NCBI GenBank assembly: GCA_022606425.2
Contig: JAHDVF020001260.1
Span: forward strand, 310,001-374,000
Source: Lepidostoma basale
Taxonomy: Eukaryota > Arthropoda > Insecta > Trichoptera > Lepidostomatidae
Length of the DNA stretch: 64,000 nt
Direction of reading: 5' to 3'
Below the pieces are notes generated by a model. That model was given only the letters and a program-made list of their open reading frames with translations. It did no database searches and was not told where the DNA came from. This document shows positions 10,545 to 21,682 of the stretch, piece after piece (within the stretch, counting starts at the first letter, position 1; each line of letters starts with the position of its first letter). The position numbers and the translations under genes are program-made.

Positions 10545-10744
10545 CAACAACATTTTGAATGTATACAAATTCTTGTAGACAAATACTGGATTTCACCCAT
10601 TGCGGATAAATAAAAATGTAAAATAAAATGTAAAGTAAAAATAATTTATATGTAAAATAAAATGTAAAATAAAAATAATTTATCCGCAATGGGTGAAATC
10701 CAGTATTTGTTTACAAGAATTTGTATACATTCAAAATGTTGTTG
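10545..10744. repeat. 67 bp near-perfect inverted repeat with tandem spacer
   Basis: Arms 10545-10611 and 10678-10744 are inverted copies with a single mismatch (GTAGAC against GTTTAC). The 66 bp spacer is a two-copy tandem of a roughly 34 bp unit (TGTAAAATAAAATGTAAAGT, then AAAAATAATTTATA). RNA or single-stranded DNA from here would form a very stable hairpin. No terminal motif or target duplication was found. Confidence 0.9.
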
Positions 10745-10760
10745 AATCAAATATTATTTG

Positions 10761-11237
10761 TCGGCCACGTGCCAAGTAGTATAAATCGACGTGCATCCGT
10801 GACACGGTGTATGAATGTAGAGGAACCGAAAGTCATGAAAGGTTACCCACCGCTAACCCGAAGCTGTAATAGGACGTAGCGGCGCCCTTTCGTCAGCTAC
10901 ACAATTCCTAGGCCCCGCCCCCGTCCACGCGGGACTTACGTTATCTGGGGAATGCAACATTCCAAAAAAAAAGCAAAAAGCAAAAGGGTCTCCAGGCCAT
11001 ATTTAATCTAGTTTCATTTCTATTCACTTCCCAATCTCACAAAACAGAGCAAATTATGGAACGCGATTTTTTGGCCTATCATAAAGTTATTTAAGACAGA
11101 GGGTGCAATGGGAGAGAAAACGAAGAATTATGAAAAAATATATATTATATGTAAGAAGTATGTCAGAACAGAACAACGTGGCGGTCCATTATTTCTGCCT
11201 ACTTCTCCGGGGGTACGTGATGGTTAGTTAGTTAGCA
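10761..11237 (+). mobile_element. Line A 3' end split by a repeat R2 insertion
   Basis: 10761-10842 carries TCGGCCACGTG, ATCGACGTGCATCCGTGACA and GTATGAATGTAGAGG; 11157-11237 carries GTATGTCAGAACAGAAC, TTTCTGCCTACTTCTCC and the tail GATGGTTAGTTAGTTAG. In other line A copies these two blocks are contiguous, so the R2 copy between them inserted after line A. Confidence 0.75.
10843..11156. repeat. Unclassified repeat R2, copy 2
   Basis: Same order of blocks as at 9626: GGTTACCCACCGCTAACCCG, GGACGTAGCGGCGCCCTTTC, CCTAGGCCCCGCCCC, then CAAAACAGAGCAAATTATGG and CAATGGGAGAGAAAAC. It carries an extra GGGACTTACGTTATCTGGGG segment absent from copy 1. Confidence 0.65.
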
Positions 11238-11246
11238 TAAATTATT

Positions 11247-11370
11247 TCTGACACGTGAGAGGTCAGAAAATAGACGTGGGTGCATGACACGATGTATGAA
11301 TGTTGAGGAAGCAAGATAAATATGTCAGGATAGAGAAGTCTGCCGGTCCATCCTTTCTGCTTATCCACAA
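11247..11370 (+). mobile_element. Line A 3' fragment
   Basis: CACGTGAGAGGTCAG, TGCATGACACGATGTATGAA, TATGTCAGGATAGAGAAG and CCTTTCTGCTTATCC match the 3' end of the copy at 25223. It lacks the GTTA tail. Confidence 0.75.
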
Positions 11371-11825
11371 ACGATTTTTTTTATCGTAGCGAGCACTTCT
11401 AGCTCATCGCTCCCTTTCCTACTCCGTCCTTCGTGTTTCTCAACGCGTCTACCCCACATCGGTCACAATACCACCTCCTTATCTATTATTCTACAGGATT
11501 TGCGAGATACGCTAATGGCAATGGGCGGGTGAGACACATGCTGCCTTGGGGTAACTCTGAAAAACTTAGACAAGTAGAATAATGCGAAATCAGAAATCTA
11601 TTATCGTTGACCATAGTTAAATTAATCATAATATTATAAATAGGCAGACACCTGTATGTTGTCAAGAAAGAGTAAGAGAATATTTTGAATACAAAAGAGC
11701 GAGAGAGGAATACAATTCTCTGCGAAAGTAATTCGAATTGCCCATGATGCGCATGCCCGAGAAGGTTTCTGGATTATTTTGAATTTCGTTCTTATTATTG
11801 TTAGTTGACAGTTTGTCGTGTACAA
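11371..11825. other. No feature recognised
   Basis: Mixed composition; no repeat or coding pattern identified. Confidence 0.4.
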
Positions 11826-12345
11826 AACGTCCGTTTTCTAGAAGTTTTAATATTTTTTATGTGAATGACATATTTCGCCTGTCAAATCAAATCAAATCAA
11901 ATCAGTTTATTTCATCAACAGACATTACAAAATTTATTTTTAAGGCATCTATTGAGAACAGGTAAAATAATATATTATATATAGTTTACTACCAGAAACG
12001 CATAAGAGATGGTTCAACATTAGGAAGACAGGATACTCTCCAGAATTAAGAGTATTTGCCTTCTGAACGTACTTTCACTAACATGAAAGACGTCGATCTC
12101 CGAGGAGACCGCGTTCAGCAGACTAATTGCTCTTCCCACCGGTGTCACCAGAGGCAGATTGGTTCTGGCAGCCGGTAGGTAAAACAATCTGTGCTGTCGC
12201 TGTCGGAGATATCTATCGGGGACAAAAAGCCGAACACCCTCCAGTACGGCCGAGTTCTCGAAGTATCCCCTAATTAATCTAAAGAAATGTCTAACGCATT
12301 ATCTAGAAAACAGCCGTTTTCATACGTATTAATTAGTTACTTTTG
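11826..12345. repeat. H8 element split by a line C insertion
   Basis: The left half CGTCCGTTTTCTAGAAGTTT with ATGTGAATGACAT ends near 11882; the right half TCTAGAAAACAGCCGTTTTC lies at 12300-12345. Together they are the two arms of an H8 element whose core was displaced by the line C copy at 11883-12320. Confidence 0.6.
11883..12320 (-). mobile_element. Line C LINE 3' end with (TGATT)n tail
   Basis: The plus strand starts with AAATCAAATCAAATCAAATC (the 3' tail, TGATT units on the minus strand). The minus strand then encodes, with frame changes, RLIRGYFENSAVLEGVRLF, RQRQHRLFYLPA, ISLLNAV and DVFHVSESTFRRQIL. It corresponds to the C-terminus at 3083-3450. Confidence 0.8.
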
Positions 12346-12880
12346 TTATTTTTATTAATATTTATTTTATGTGATATATATGGTCCTACTTCTTATTATA
12401 TTATTCTTCTTACTTCTTATGATATATATTGTCTTACTTCTTATTATTATTTTTTGTATTTAATTATTATACATATGTACTAAAAAAAATCGCTTCTGGC
12501 TACCCAGAATAGAGTAAATAAATACGTCACAATTCATATCGTTAAACAAAAAGGATGAAGTATGAAAAAAATTATCTCAAATTTGATTAAGAAGGTTTTC
12601 TTTATTCTAAATATGAATTGGATTATTTTTACAAAAAAAATATTTTTATTGTAGGCTCTTATGTAATTAGGTTAAATTTATGAAAAAAATTATTCGCTTT
12701 ACCTTTCTACACCGCTTTTGTGAATAAAGAAAAAATTGAAACGTTTTGATCTTTCATGTGAAAAATACGTACAACAAAAGATGATTGCGTAGGTAATATT
12801 CGAATAATTAGAGATTCCAAATTTCTTTGAAAAAAATTCGAAAACAACGAGATGCGTTATGAAACTCCCCCGTCAAAAGT
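12346..12880. other. AT-rich stretch, nothing recognised
   Basis: Very AT-rich with short repeats of ACTTCTTATTAT type at 12390-12450. No gene or known repeat. Confidence 0.4.
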
Positions 12881-13289
12881 CTTAAAGAATTTTTCTCTTG
12901 ATTGTCAATTAATCTCTTGAGCTCTTAAAGGATGCGGTTGAAAAGAGGCACGTGCTTTTGAAAAGTATTTCCTCCCGGACTGCCGTCAGTCTCTTTCGAA
13001 TTGTTTATTAAATGAAAGACGAGCCGCCGGGTATTAATTAACAAAACCGTCATCAGCACCAAAACACGGCGATTTTGTTTCTCAACTTTTTCACCCTATT
13101 GAAAATCGGCATTTAATGTTTCCGATACAGGTTTACATTCATTTATCTCCATGTAAAGAGATTGAAATGATCATCGACACGGATTTATACTTAGGAAACT
13201 TAAGACGATATTTTACAATTATATTGTTGTTAACTAAGTTTTGGATTTATCGATGTCCTAAGTTTTTTATTTGTTGTTTTAATTAGGCT
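12881..13289. other. Apparently unique sequence
   Basis: Balanced composition at 12940-13160 and no match to repeats in the window. It might be conserved non-coding host sequence, but nothing in it proves that. Confidence 0.3.
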
Positions 13290-13361
13290 ATAGATTTCCA
13301 TAATGACGATTTTTTTATGAAATAAAACACTGTTTTTTCCACCTTTGATTTTATTTTTCTC

Positions 13362-13396
13362 GACATTTTTCGAAGGTTTTACACCTTCATCATCGG
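13362..13396 (-). ncRNA. Hammerhead-like ribozyme motif (H6)
   Basis: Minus strand: CCGATGA, extra T, stem II GAAGG/CCTTC with loop TGTAAAA, GAAA, AAT, GTC, then GAGAAA. Stem II is perfect. Differences from the consensus are U4 to C and a changed base after GAAA (the related copy at 60765 has GAAAC). Confidence 0.45.
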
Positions 13397-13429
13397 AAGA
13401 ACAATGAAACGAATGGTTTTATTACTCTT

Positions 13430-13464
13430 CCGATGATTAAGGTGTAAAACCTTCTAAACGTGAC
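13430..13464 (+). ncRNA. Hammerhead-like motif, decayed (H6)
   Basis: CCGATGA, T, TAAGG, TGTAAAA, CCTTC, TAAAC, GTGAC. This is the mirror arm of 13362-13396. The GAAAC box has become TAAAC and the GTC is lost, so cleavage is not expected. Confidence 0.4.
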
Positions 13465-13805
13465 ATGAAAAATAAACTTAAAAGAGGATAAATTGTGTTT
13501 TAATTCATAAAAAATCATTATGGAAATTCAAGACATTGACAAACCTAAAACTTAGGGAACTATAATAATGCTGTCTTAATTTTCAGAAATGGACTCGAAC
13601 TGGGCCGACTACATTTGTAGTTCAGACATATAATCCCAGTTCATCATAATATTACGTATAATTTAGTAATAAGTAACTATAGTTAAACGGTTTTTAAGAT
13701 TTTGCTATTCAAATAAAGCCAGTCTCGGTATAGTGTGTAGTAGATAATTATTGATATCGCTGTATGTTACCCTTTATAAATAAATAAATTATATGCTACT
13801 ATTTT

Positions 13806-13886
13806 TTAATAACTTCACATTGTTGTACTCTAGCGCCATCTATTAAGATAATTTGTAAGCATTAAGCAGAAAACCTTTATTAATAC
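13806..13886. repeat. Short dispersed repeat, copy 2
   Basis: CTCTAGCGCCATCTATTAAG and AGCATTAAGCAGAAAACC with TTTATTAAT match 10378-10456. Confidence 0.6.
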
Positions 13887-14185
13887 AAGTGTAGCGTAGT
13901 ATCAAAAGTGAAAAAAAAACAGTGTTTTTATTTATAATCATTAATGAACTTTTTATTTCACCTTTTAATCAAAACACCCATTCCCGTATTATAAAATGTG
14001 CAAGCTTTAATTGGTTTTTGTAGATAGAACAATTAACAAAGCAATTATTGTACTAACCACCATGATCTACGCACATTTTTAAGTGTTTAAAAACGTTATG
14101 TATTCTTAAACGAAGTCAATCAAAAATAAATCGGTGTACTAACCATATTATTTACGAAAATTCTTTTAAATAGTGTTAATATTAA

Positions 14186-14455
14186 AATATTTTGGACACA
14201 AAGCCCGGTAAGATCAGGACAACCTTGAACAGCTCGTCATCATGAGCGAAGTGGAGGGAATGCGACCACAGAGACGACCAACGAGCCGTTTTCGAGCCGA
14301 GATCGTTTGTCCGATCAAATCAGGGATCTGACTGGTCTCTCATTGGCTGCAGCCTGGAGACTGACGGGTGACAAGAGCGCATGGCGTGCCATGGTCAATG
14401 GTTAACAGGATGGACACGACCCCCAATCATGAGAAATACGACTAAGAAGAAGAAT
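14186..14455 (+). mobile_element. Line E LINE, extreme C-terminus and 3' tail
   Basis: Plus strand encodes SDQIRDLTGLSLAAAWRL, then TGDKSAWRAMVNG and a stop. This ending is common in one group of insect LINEs. After the stop come GGACACGACCCCCAATCATG and an AAGAAGAAG tail. The upstream part (GNATTETTNEPFSSRDR) is in the same frame but less clear. Confidence 0.75.
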
Positions 14456-14644
14456 TTTAAAAAGTTATTGTTTATTTTATTCATGTAATAATTAAAAACC
14501 AACTGTACATATTTTTATATGTTTTTTTATTTTATTTTAATTGATCAGGTTATTTTTATTATATTCGCCGTCAATTTATATTGTAGGTTCACATGTGAAT
14601 TATTTTTTAAAAACACGATCTTTTAACAACACTTTTTGGACCTT

Positions 14645-14810
14645 TCACAAACACGTTTTGGGTCACTGACGCCCTTCCTCAGTGTAAATTTTACAATCAT
14701 TTGTGCCTGTAGATTAAAAATTCTACACTGATGAAATACCCCTGTTACCCGAAACATTTTATGTGTAAAAAAGTGTTGTAAAATTACTTTTATTCTCAAA
14801 AAGTATTCAA
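14645..14810. repeat. H2-related element with motifs on both strands
   Basis: Minus strand 14682-14653: CTGAGGA, A, GGGC...GACCC, AAAAC, GTG. Plus strand 14728-14760: a perfect CTGATGA and GAAAC, but the 16 bases between them (AATACCCCTGTTACCC) no longer pair as stem II. Downstream GTGTAAAAAAGTGTTGTAAA matches 58700, showing a family relation. Both motifs look decayed. Confidence 0.45.
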
Positions 14811-14920
14811 ACGTATTTATAATATAATATGTATATTTTTGAATCAATGAAATATGTTTCAATAATATTTTTCCGTATTTTAAAAGATTCATAACTTTCT
14901 CTTATGGAAAACGAGACGGC

Positions 14921-15157
14921 TTGAAGAATTTTCAGAAGCTGAATAAGGCCTCCGACTTCGTCCTCTATTTGTCACCAAATATGAATCAAAGGGTGTTTTT
15001 GAAGATAAAACAACAAAGGAGGACGGTTCTCGCTATATTTTTTGCTTCAACCCGTTTTGAATACTCCGATCCTCTCCAGAGAGATATTATGGTGTATAAA
15101 AAACGGTTAAAAGCGAAACGCGTAATTCGAATATCACGTGATACGATTGTTAGTTAA
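14921..15157 (+). other. Unassigned open frame, 78 codons
   Basis: Starts at ATG and encodes a basic, polar peptide (NMNQRVFLKIKQQRRTVLAI, YKKRLKAKRVIRISR). Composition is more protein-like than most open frames here, but no family, splice context or homolog in the window supports it. It may be a piece of a mobile-element ORF or chance. Confidence 0.2.
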
Positions 15158-15324
15158 TACATATTTTTTTCTTATGTATTCGCCTTCACTATTTGTAGTT
15201 AAATTACATTTAAATATATTTACATTTTGCATATATGTTTTATATGTATTGTCAAAATTTTGCATAATATAGCTCAATTTAGTTTTTTTTTACAAACTTT
15301 TCTCGTAATTTTCAAAAACTACGG

Positions 15325-15352
15325 AAAGTAGTGGCAGCGAGCTGCCGAAACT
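15325..15352 (+). repeat. H5 element fragment
   Basis: GGCAG, CGAG, CTGCC, GAAAC: perfect stem II of the H5 type and the GAAAC box. Upstream CTGANGA and downstream GGTC are missing, so it is a remnant. Confidence 0.45.
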
Positions 15353-15459
15353 CAATATCAATTGGAATAAAATAAATAATGTGTTTTAAAGACTTTTAAA
15401 TAATATTTTCAAGATGTTTTATTGACCTTCATATTCCATATTAGTTTAAGTTAAGCTGT

Positions 15460-15780
15460 AAGTTTTGAAGACTTCCAAGATGAAAACACTGAGAACGATA
15501 GCAAGCAGTAAGCAGGCACTAAGAGATCGAGTGAGGAACACCGGAATAAGATAAATTATTGAGGCTGAGGATATTATAATATGGAGTAGACAGCGAAAGA
15601 GGGATTGGTACAGACATGTCCAAAGAATGGATATCACCAGACTTCACTATATTGCACGGGACTCGTCTTCGTCGAAAACCTCCTAAAAGATGGAAGGACA
15701 CCTGGGAATCCACCACACAGGAAGTGCCACCTTCTGAAGAATAGGCTACATAGATCTACAGCAAGGATGAAGAAGAATAA
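15460..15780 (+). mobile_element. Line D LINE, decayed C-terminal fragment
   Basis: Plus strand: KQALRDRVRNTGIR, stop, IIEAEDIIIWSRQRKRDWYR and HVQRMDITRLHYIARD, then broken frames and a GAAGAAGAATA 3' tail. Matches 5488-5870. Confidence 0.75.
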
Positions 15781-15894
15781 TATTTCATGTTTTTTAATAC
15801 ATATTAACTATACCATATACATATTTTTAAAAATCATTTTAAATATGAGTTCACCCGATGTTAATACACTTTTTGATTAAATATATTTTTTTAC

Positions 15895-16600
15895 AGTGAC
15901 TGAGAAGACGTTACTTAAGAGACCATAAGGAGAGAACGTGTTCTGAAGGAGTGATAAATAAAGTAACAATAGGCAGCCAACCTCCGGAAAGATAATCCAA
16001 AAGATAGGAACACGGCTGGACATCTTCATCCTAGAAACAGGCCCCGAGAAAAGGACGATCTCTAAAAAGCAGAAGATGGTCAAAAGTGTGGAATCTCTTA
16101 ATTGTTGTCACGTTTTCACTATATTTGTAAATAATTGAAACCGCGATTAAAAAATACGCATTAAAGGAATCCGCATAGAAGTCGTGACAGTGATAAGTTA
16201 CCGTACTACCCGCGGTGGGTTGAGTTTCGTATGTGATGACTTGTGAAGGGAAATAGCCGAATGTTCCGAGAGATAAGTAATCCGAGTGAGTGAAACTGAA
16301 CGGTCATTTGTCGTGATTATTTCCAAATTGTTTTAGGAATTACTTAAATTAAGAATCTCCGGATACAAGGGTAAATTTGAGATCAGACAAAATTAGACAC
16401 ACAAGCCTTTCAGTATATTTGACAGATCTGATTAAAAAAATCTTAGGTTATACGAAGCTGCTCTTGAACGGCTCGGATAGAGATTTTCATTCATTACCCA
16501 TACAATACGTGGATCAATCTTCCTTAAGATATAGACTACAATGGTCTTCTGCGAAATGTGGAATCATGGAATATGGATATCCAAAAAATATGTAACTTAA
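15895..16600. other. Unassigned stretch
   Basis: 15895 begins with TTTTTTTACAG, which resembles a 3' splice site, followed by about 180 bases of balanced composition; 16150-16320 is also balanced. Open frames at 15975-16130 and 16377-16595 encode nothing recognisable. It could hold a host exon or a decayed LTR element; neither can be shown. Confidence 0.25.
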
Positions 16601-17002
16601 CGTGATGATCAAACTAAATTCCTTGTGTGGCAGTGAAAATATATATATATATATATATTTTTATTCCGACCAGTTTTGTAAGTTTCTCGCCATCTTAAGG
16701 ATCGAAAAAAAAATTAATGCTGTAATAAATGATTAAACAATAATTATTTAAATTTGATTATCTATGATAATATAATATATTTATTTTCCATGAAATTGGG
16801 GATAAAACAAAATTCTACTTAAAATATTATGTATGTAATATATTATACGAGTATATTATATTAAAGCTTACGTCAGAGGAAGATATGAAAATAAAAATAC
16901 TTTAATTACAAAGAATACGTTCGTATTACTTAAATTGAAGCATATTTTGAATTTTTCATATTAATAATTGTTTATCAGACTGTTAAGTTCCGTTTGTAAG
17001 CT

Positions 17003-18301
17003 CTATGGTAGGATATTGATAGAAAAAGTGAGATAGATGACTTCTGGAAATATTTGAGATGTGCAGGGAGCTTTTATGAGTGGACGTGGATGCATGGGCC
17101 AGATTTTTGCGTTTCGCAATCTAACAGAGAAGTTTTTGGAAAAAGATCGGAAACTTTTCTTCGCGTTTGTAGATCTGCAAAAAGCGTATGACCGAGTTGA
17201 CAGAGAAAAGCTATGAAAGGTCTTGGCTGAGTATGGAGTAAGCACAAACCTGATACGAGCGATTGCTTCCCTTTATGAAGAAAGCACCTCGTGTGTCAGA
17301 GTAAACGGGGCTTTCACTTCTTGGTTCGATATCACAATAGGCGTCAAACAGGGTTATGTAATATTCCCGTGGTTGTTCGATCTATACATAGACAAGTGTA
17401 TGAAAGAATTAGATGGCATAAATGCTAGTGTGAAAATGAATGATATGTCCATCAGCTGTTTGCTATATGCAGACGACGCTGTTTTAATCGCTGACAGCAT
17501 GGACGAACTACAAGTCCTGGTATCAAGAATGTAAGAAGTATGCAATAAGTATGACCTTGTGATGAACGTGTCAATGTCTAAAGTTATGGTATTTGAAAAA
17601 GAAGAATGTATGACGGATTGTGACATAAGTGCGAATGGTGAGAAATTAGAGCAAGTTGTTTATCTGGGAAGCACGTTAACAAGATATGAAAGAATGGAGA
17701 ATGATATCAGAAGAAAGGTTGGAGCTGGAAACAAAATAAATGGTGCAATCAAAGTCATATAAAATATAAATATATCGAATGAAGCAAAGATGGCAGCGCA
17801 CAATGGAGTTCTAGTTCCGACCTTTATTTATGGAAGTGAAGCTTGGATTTGGCAGAAGAAGGATGAAAGTAGGATAAATGCCGTAGAAATGAGGTCACTA
17901 AGAAGAATGTGCGGAAAAACAATGTATGATAGAATATCTAATAATGAAGTAAGAAAGAAATACAAAGCGGATGAATGCGTGATAAATAAAATTAAGAAAG
18001 GGTCACTAAGATGGTTTGGACATATGAAACAAATGGATGAGAAAATAATGGTTAAAATATGTATACAAGTAGTGTGAATGGGAAAAGAAATCGAGGAAGG
18101 CCAAGGAAGACATGACATGATCAAATTAATAAATTACTGAAAGGCGGCCATGTTTGAAGTAGGAACAATCGACGAGCGTGCCTGTCACGATGTGTGAATG
18201 TAGAAGAGGCGCGAGAATTATGCCAGAATAGAACAATGTGACGATCCATCCTCTCTGCCTATCCCTCCGGGGAAACGGCGTGATGGTTAGTTAGTTAGTT
18301 A
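17003..18301 (+). mobile_element. Line A LINE with reverse transcriptase region, decayed
   Basis: Encodes GAFMSGRGCMGQIFAFRNL, FVDLQKAYDRVDREKL (RT motif A), VKQGYVIFPWLFDLYIDKCM, the catalytic CLLYADDAVLIAD (about 17455-17495), KDESRINAVEMRSLRRMCG and WFGHMKQMDEK. In-frame stops break it at 17214, 17532, 17760 and 18075. The 3' end is GATGGTTAGTTAGTTAGTTA at 18286. It reaches further 5' than the copy at 25223. Confidence 0.92.
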
Positions 18302-18683
18302 GTATAATTATTTATAATGCCCGCCATATTCAATAAATTGCGCACTTTTATATTTCTATAAATTAACATAAATATAGTGTGTACAATACAATTTTTAGAT
18401 TATTCCTCCATCTGCGTTGTATACTCGTACATAAGCCAATTAGATCCACTTTTCGGCACGCTATGGTGAACAAGAGAGGGCAGCTTAAACTGATCCAACT
18501 ACTTACATTAAGATTTTCTAATATATCTTTAATGTAGGGAAGATTAAAATGCTGGAATTGCTACCCATAAAACGTTGATCTAACGATTTTTAATTATTTT
18601 GAACTGTGTTGTTTATAATGAAAGTTTAAAAAATGCTGTTTTTTATGTATTGTATATTTAGTTAAAATCAACTAATGTTTGTG

Positions 18684-18712
18684 TCTGCGACCGGTTTCGG
18701 CATGAACATCAG
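18684..18712 (-). repeat. H5 element remnant
   Basis: Minus strand: CTGATG, TTCATGCC, GAAAC, CG, GTC, GCAGACAC. The 5' box and the GAAACCGGTC part are present, but the 5' half of stem II seems deleted. Confidence 0.4.
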
Positions 18713-19293
18713 CGGATTTTAACTACGTATACATTTTTTTTCTAATTTCATAATAAACTTATTTGTTAAGTGTCAAAATTAATTTGTTAAGTGCTCTATT
18801 ATAAAATATATAACTTCATGGAGGTATGAAGTAGAATTAGTCACGGAGTTCAAAGATACGAGTACATTTACCCACAGGCAATCAATGATTTGTCTCCCTT
18901 GTTAATACAAATGTTTTTTTTATTTGGGAACCCATTCAAATAAACCTCTTTTATTAAAGGAATAAACAAAGATGTGAATAATTTTTTCACATAAAATTAA
19001 ATAACATTAACCCTTACCTCTTACACGTAACTCTCCCATCATTTTCATGAATAATTAAATAACAATTTTGTCTTATTTTATTGTAAAAAAATCTATACCC
19101 AGAAATAGCATCTGCGGCAAGAAACGTGTATGTGAAAAGTGCAAAAAATGAATAAATACAATACTTTTGAAAAGTTTTTCGGATGGGAATTGATTTAACA
19201 AAGTTGAGGCGAATATCGAAGAAAATTAATTGATTAATTAAAATAACACTATATACATATAGTATTTTAACATAGGAATTAAATTACGCCAAA

Positions 19294-19322
19294 GACATTC
19301 GCTTGTACCCAAGCTTTATCAG
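19294..19322 (-). ncRNA. Hammerhead-like motif (H4), partly decayed
   Basis: Minus strand: CTGATAA, extra A, a perfect 5 bp stem II GCTTG/CAAGC with loop GGTA, then GAAT and GTC. The G8 to A change and the altered GAAAC box argue against activity. It is followed by GGCGTAATTTAATTC, as in other H4 copies. Confidence 0.4.
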
Positions 19323-19489
19323 GACAATATAAAAAATAAATAAAAAACAAATTAACATTAATATTATATATAGACCACGCTTACTTTAAATGACTTTTTT
19401 ACTTTTGACCGATGCAAAAATATCCACTTGACCACACCAGTCTATATGTTTATATACATCTGTATTTTTATTTAGTTCTTTATATTGCC

Positions 19490-19520
19490 CTGATGAAGCT
19501 TAGGTAAAGTGAAACCAGTT
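19490..19520 (+). ncRNA. Hammerhead-like ribozyme motif (H4)
   Basis: CTGATGA (19490-19496), extra A, stem II GCTT/AAGT with loop AGGTA, GAAA (19511-19514), CCA, GTT (19518-19520). GTT fits the NUH cleavage rule. The flanks ATTGC and GTAAT could pair as stem I. Its inverted partner is at 19294-19322. Confidence 0.45.
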
Positions 19521-19537
19521 TGCGTAATTACAATTTC

Positions 19538-19705
19538 AGATCAAATCAGATCAAATCAGTTTATTTTCTCAAAAGACATTACAAACATTTTTTATAGTTT
19601 AAGGCATCTATTGAGAACAGGTAAAACATAAGGAATATATAATACCCGGAACGCATGAGAGATGGTTCGACATTAGGAATACAAAATACTCTCCAAAGTC
19701 AAGTC
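19538..19705 (-). mobile_element. Line C LINE 3' end
   Basis: AGATCAAATCAGATCAAATC (tail), then TTTATTTTCTCAAAAGACAT, AAGGCATCTATTGAGAACAG and GATGGTTCGACATTAGGAAT. Same as 3083-3240. Confidence 0.8.
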
Positions 19706-21656
19706 GTTTCGTGGTGTTCAACACGTTATATTTTTTCGTGGTACAATAGAAAGCGTTATTTTATTTTAGATTTGTTATAATTTTAAAATGTGAACCAAGG
19801 GGTACCTTCATGGAAATATTTAAAAAAACATGTATTATTTATTATTAATGAAAACGTTCACTTTGTATATACTACAGAAGTAACATTGAGTATTTGGCCA
19901 TTGGATAAGTTCAATGTTTATACGCGTCATTTTTAGAATTTATAACATCATCATCATCTTGCGTGCGGCGAACGTTCCGAAAAGACTAACGATATGGTAT
20001 TTTACTGAACCGAGGCCGGATTCGTTCCTATAAGAATTATTCTTCGAAAAATTCCCACGCCCTCCCCTTCCTGTCATGTCATCGGAAGGCAATGGCTGCT
20101 CGTGACGTGACGTAATAAAAAAATCAATCTATGACATGTGACACAAATACAAGAAAAAATGACTGTCTTTCATACTATTAGAGAGGCGGTTTCAACTGAA
20201 TAGTTTCCATAGGTGGGATTTAATTATATTTCAAAATAATATTATGTTTCTCCTTGTTGTTACTCCCTATCGAAGGTTAGATAAAATCATGGTTATTTAC
20301 AATTTTGATACAACAGTTCTAAGCAAAGATGCTATGTTAGAAACTGAACCATTTTCGAAGGTTTTCTAAATAAGATTTTGGGACCTTCGAAAGGGAAGGT
20401 CTCTTTTCCTTAACACCGGTTTTTATTTTGACAAAGGTATTTCGAGCCATCTCTATTCTTGTTCTTGTATCCTGACTAGGGTCCCATCCACCATTCAGCT
20501 AACATTCTGGGTATTAATTGTGAATAACTCGGATCAGTTTATCGTTTTTGATTTTTAATGCTGATACCGGATTCATTAACTTATTATATTTATACTTATC
20601 AGAAAAATTAATAGTGTTTTAGTTTGTGCATATATTATTGTTTATTTATTTATTTTGTTATTGACGGAATAAATTTCATTACATGTTTTGTTGATAAAGA
20701 TAATTGACATAAATCTAAGAACATTTCAATACAGTTACAGTAAAACTTAAGCCGATATTGAAGTTAAGAATATTCAGATCATTAAAGCAGGAAGGATTAA
20801 AAAATAAATATACTAGAGATGAGCAATATGAACACGACTAACAATTAGCTAGCGACAATTTTTTTTATGGTAGGGTTACAAGATACAAAGGACAAGAAGT
20901 GACAACAAATAATATAAATTTGAGCTGGTTTGCAGAAATTTTGGGTTTTGGGTAAAAAAAATAACGACCTCCACGCCCTTAATTTTTTTATTATTCAAAT
21001 GCGAATGTGTAAAAATATGCTTTCACCATTTTGTTTTTAAAAATTATTGAAATATAACGAGTCACCATTGCTGAGAAAAGTATAGGTGACAGATGCTATA
21101 TGCGGAGTTTATTCTCACATAAGAAGTGAAACGAGAAACGAATTTTTATGAGCTGCCGCTCGTATCAGCCATGTAGGACACCTTTGAAAATGTATATCTT
21201 CTGAGGAACGAGATGGAAATGAGGGTAATTGGAGGAAAGAAATGGAAAAACGTTTCCATCGTTAAAGGCATGTGTTTGAAATCTCTGGAAAATCTGGGTA
21301 TTTTCACTAAAAAATGAAGATTATTGGGCCCAGATAGATTCCTGTGAAATATATAGGTATACAATTTTTATTTGGTCTGTAAAAGCAATTTATTAAATTT
21401 TATCTTTCTGTTTTATTATACTCGTGCAATTATATTTAATTGTTTAAATAATTTTTTAACTGTTATTTTTGTTGATTAATTTACAATATTAAAAAAATAC
21501 ACATTTATTTAAAAATCATATTACAAACTTAAATTTACATAATTTTTATGTTATGGAATTTCAACATTTTTATATAATGTACAGGTAAACAGATTTAAAA
21601 AGTGATTTTTAATAATAAATATTATATCGGCAAAGTTCTTCTCTTATATCCGCCAT
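19706..21656. other. Long stretch without recognised features
   Basis: About 1.95 kb with no match to the window's repeat families. 19960-20110 is somewhat GC-richer. Open frames are short. This is the longest apparently unique block and the best place to look for host sequence. Confidence 0.4.
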
Positions 21657-21682
21657 TAAAATAATAATAATAATAATAATAA
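21657..21682. repeat. Short (AAT)n microsatellite
   Basis: About eight AAT units. Confidence 0.9.

Larger units (their letters stand above)
13290..13535. repeat. H6 foldback element
   Basis: Two diverged inverted arms run from TTCCATAATGACGATTTTTT (about 13297) inward to CATCGGAAG and back out to AATCATTATGGAAATTC (about 13530). Each arm carries one hammerhead-like motif pointing outward. The arm block AAAACAGTGTTTTA recurs at 60800. Confidence 0.75.

Noticed and set aside
15895..16133. Host exon after a TTTTTTTACAG acceptor
   Set aside because: The peptide has no recognisable domain and no matching donor; kept only as an unassigned stretch.
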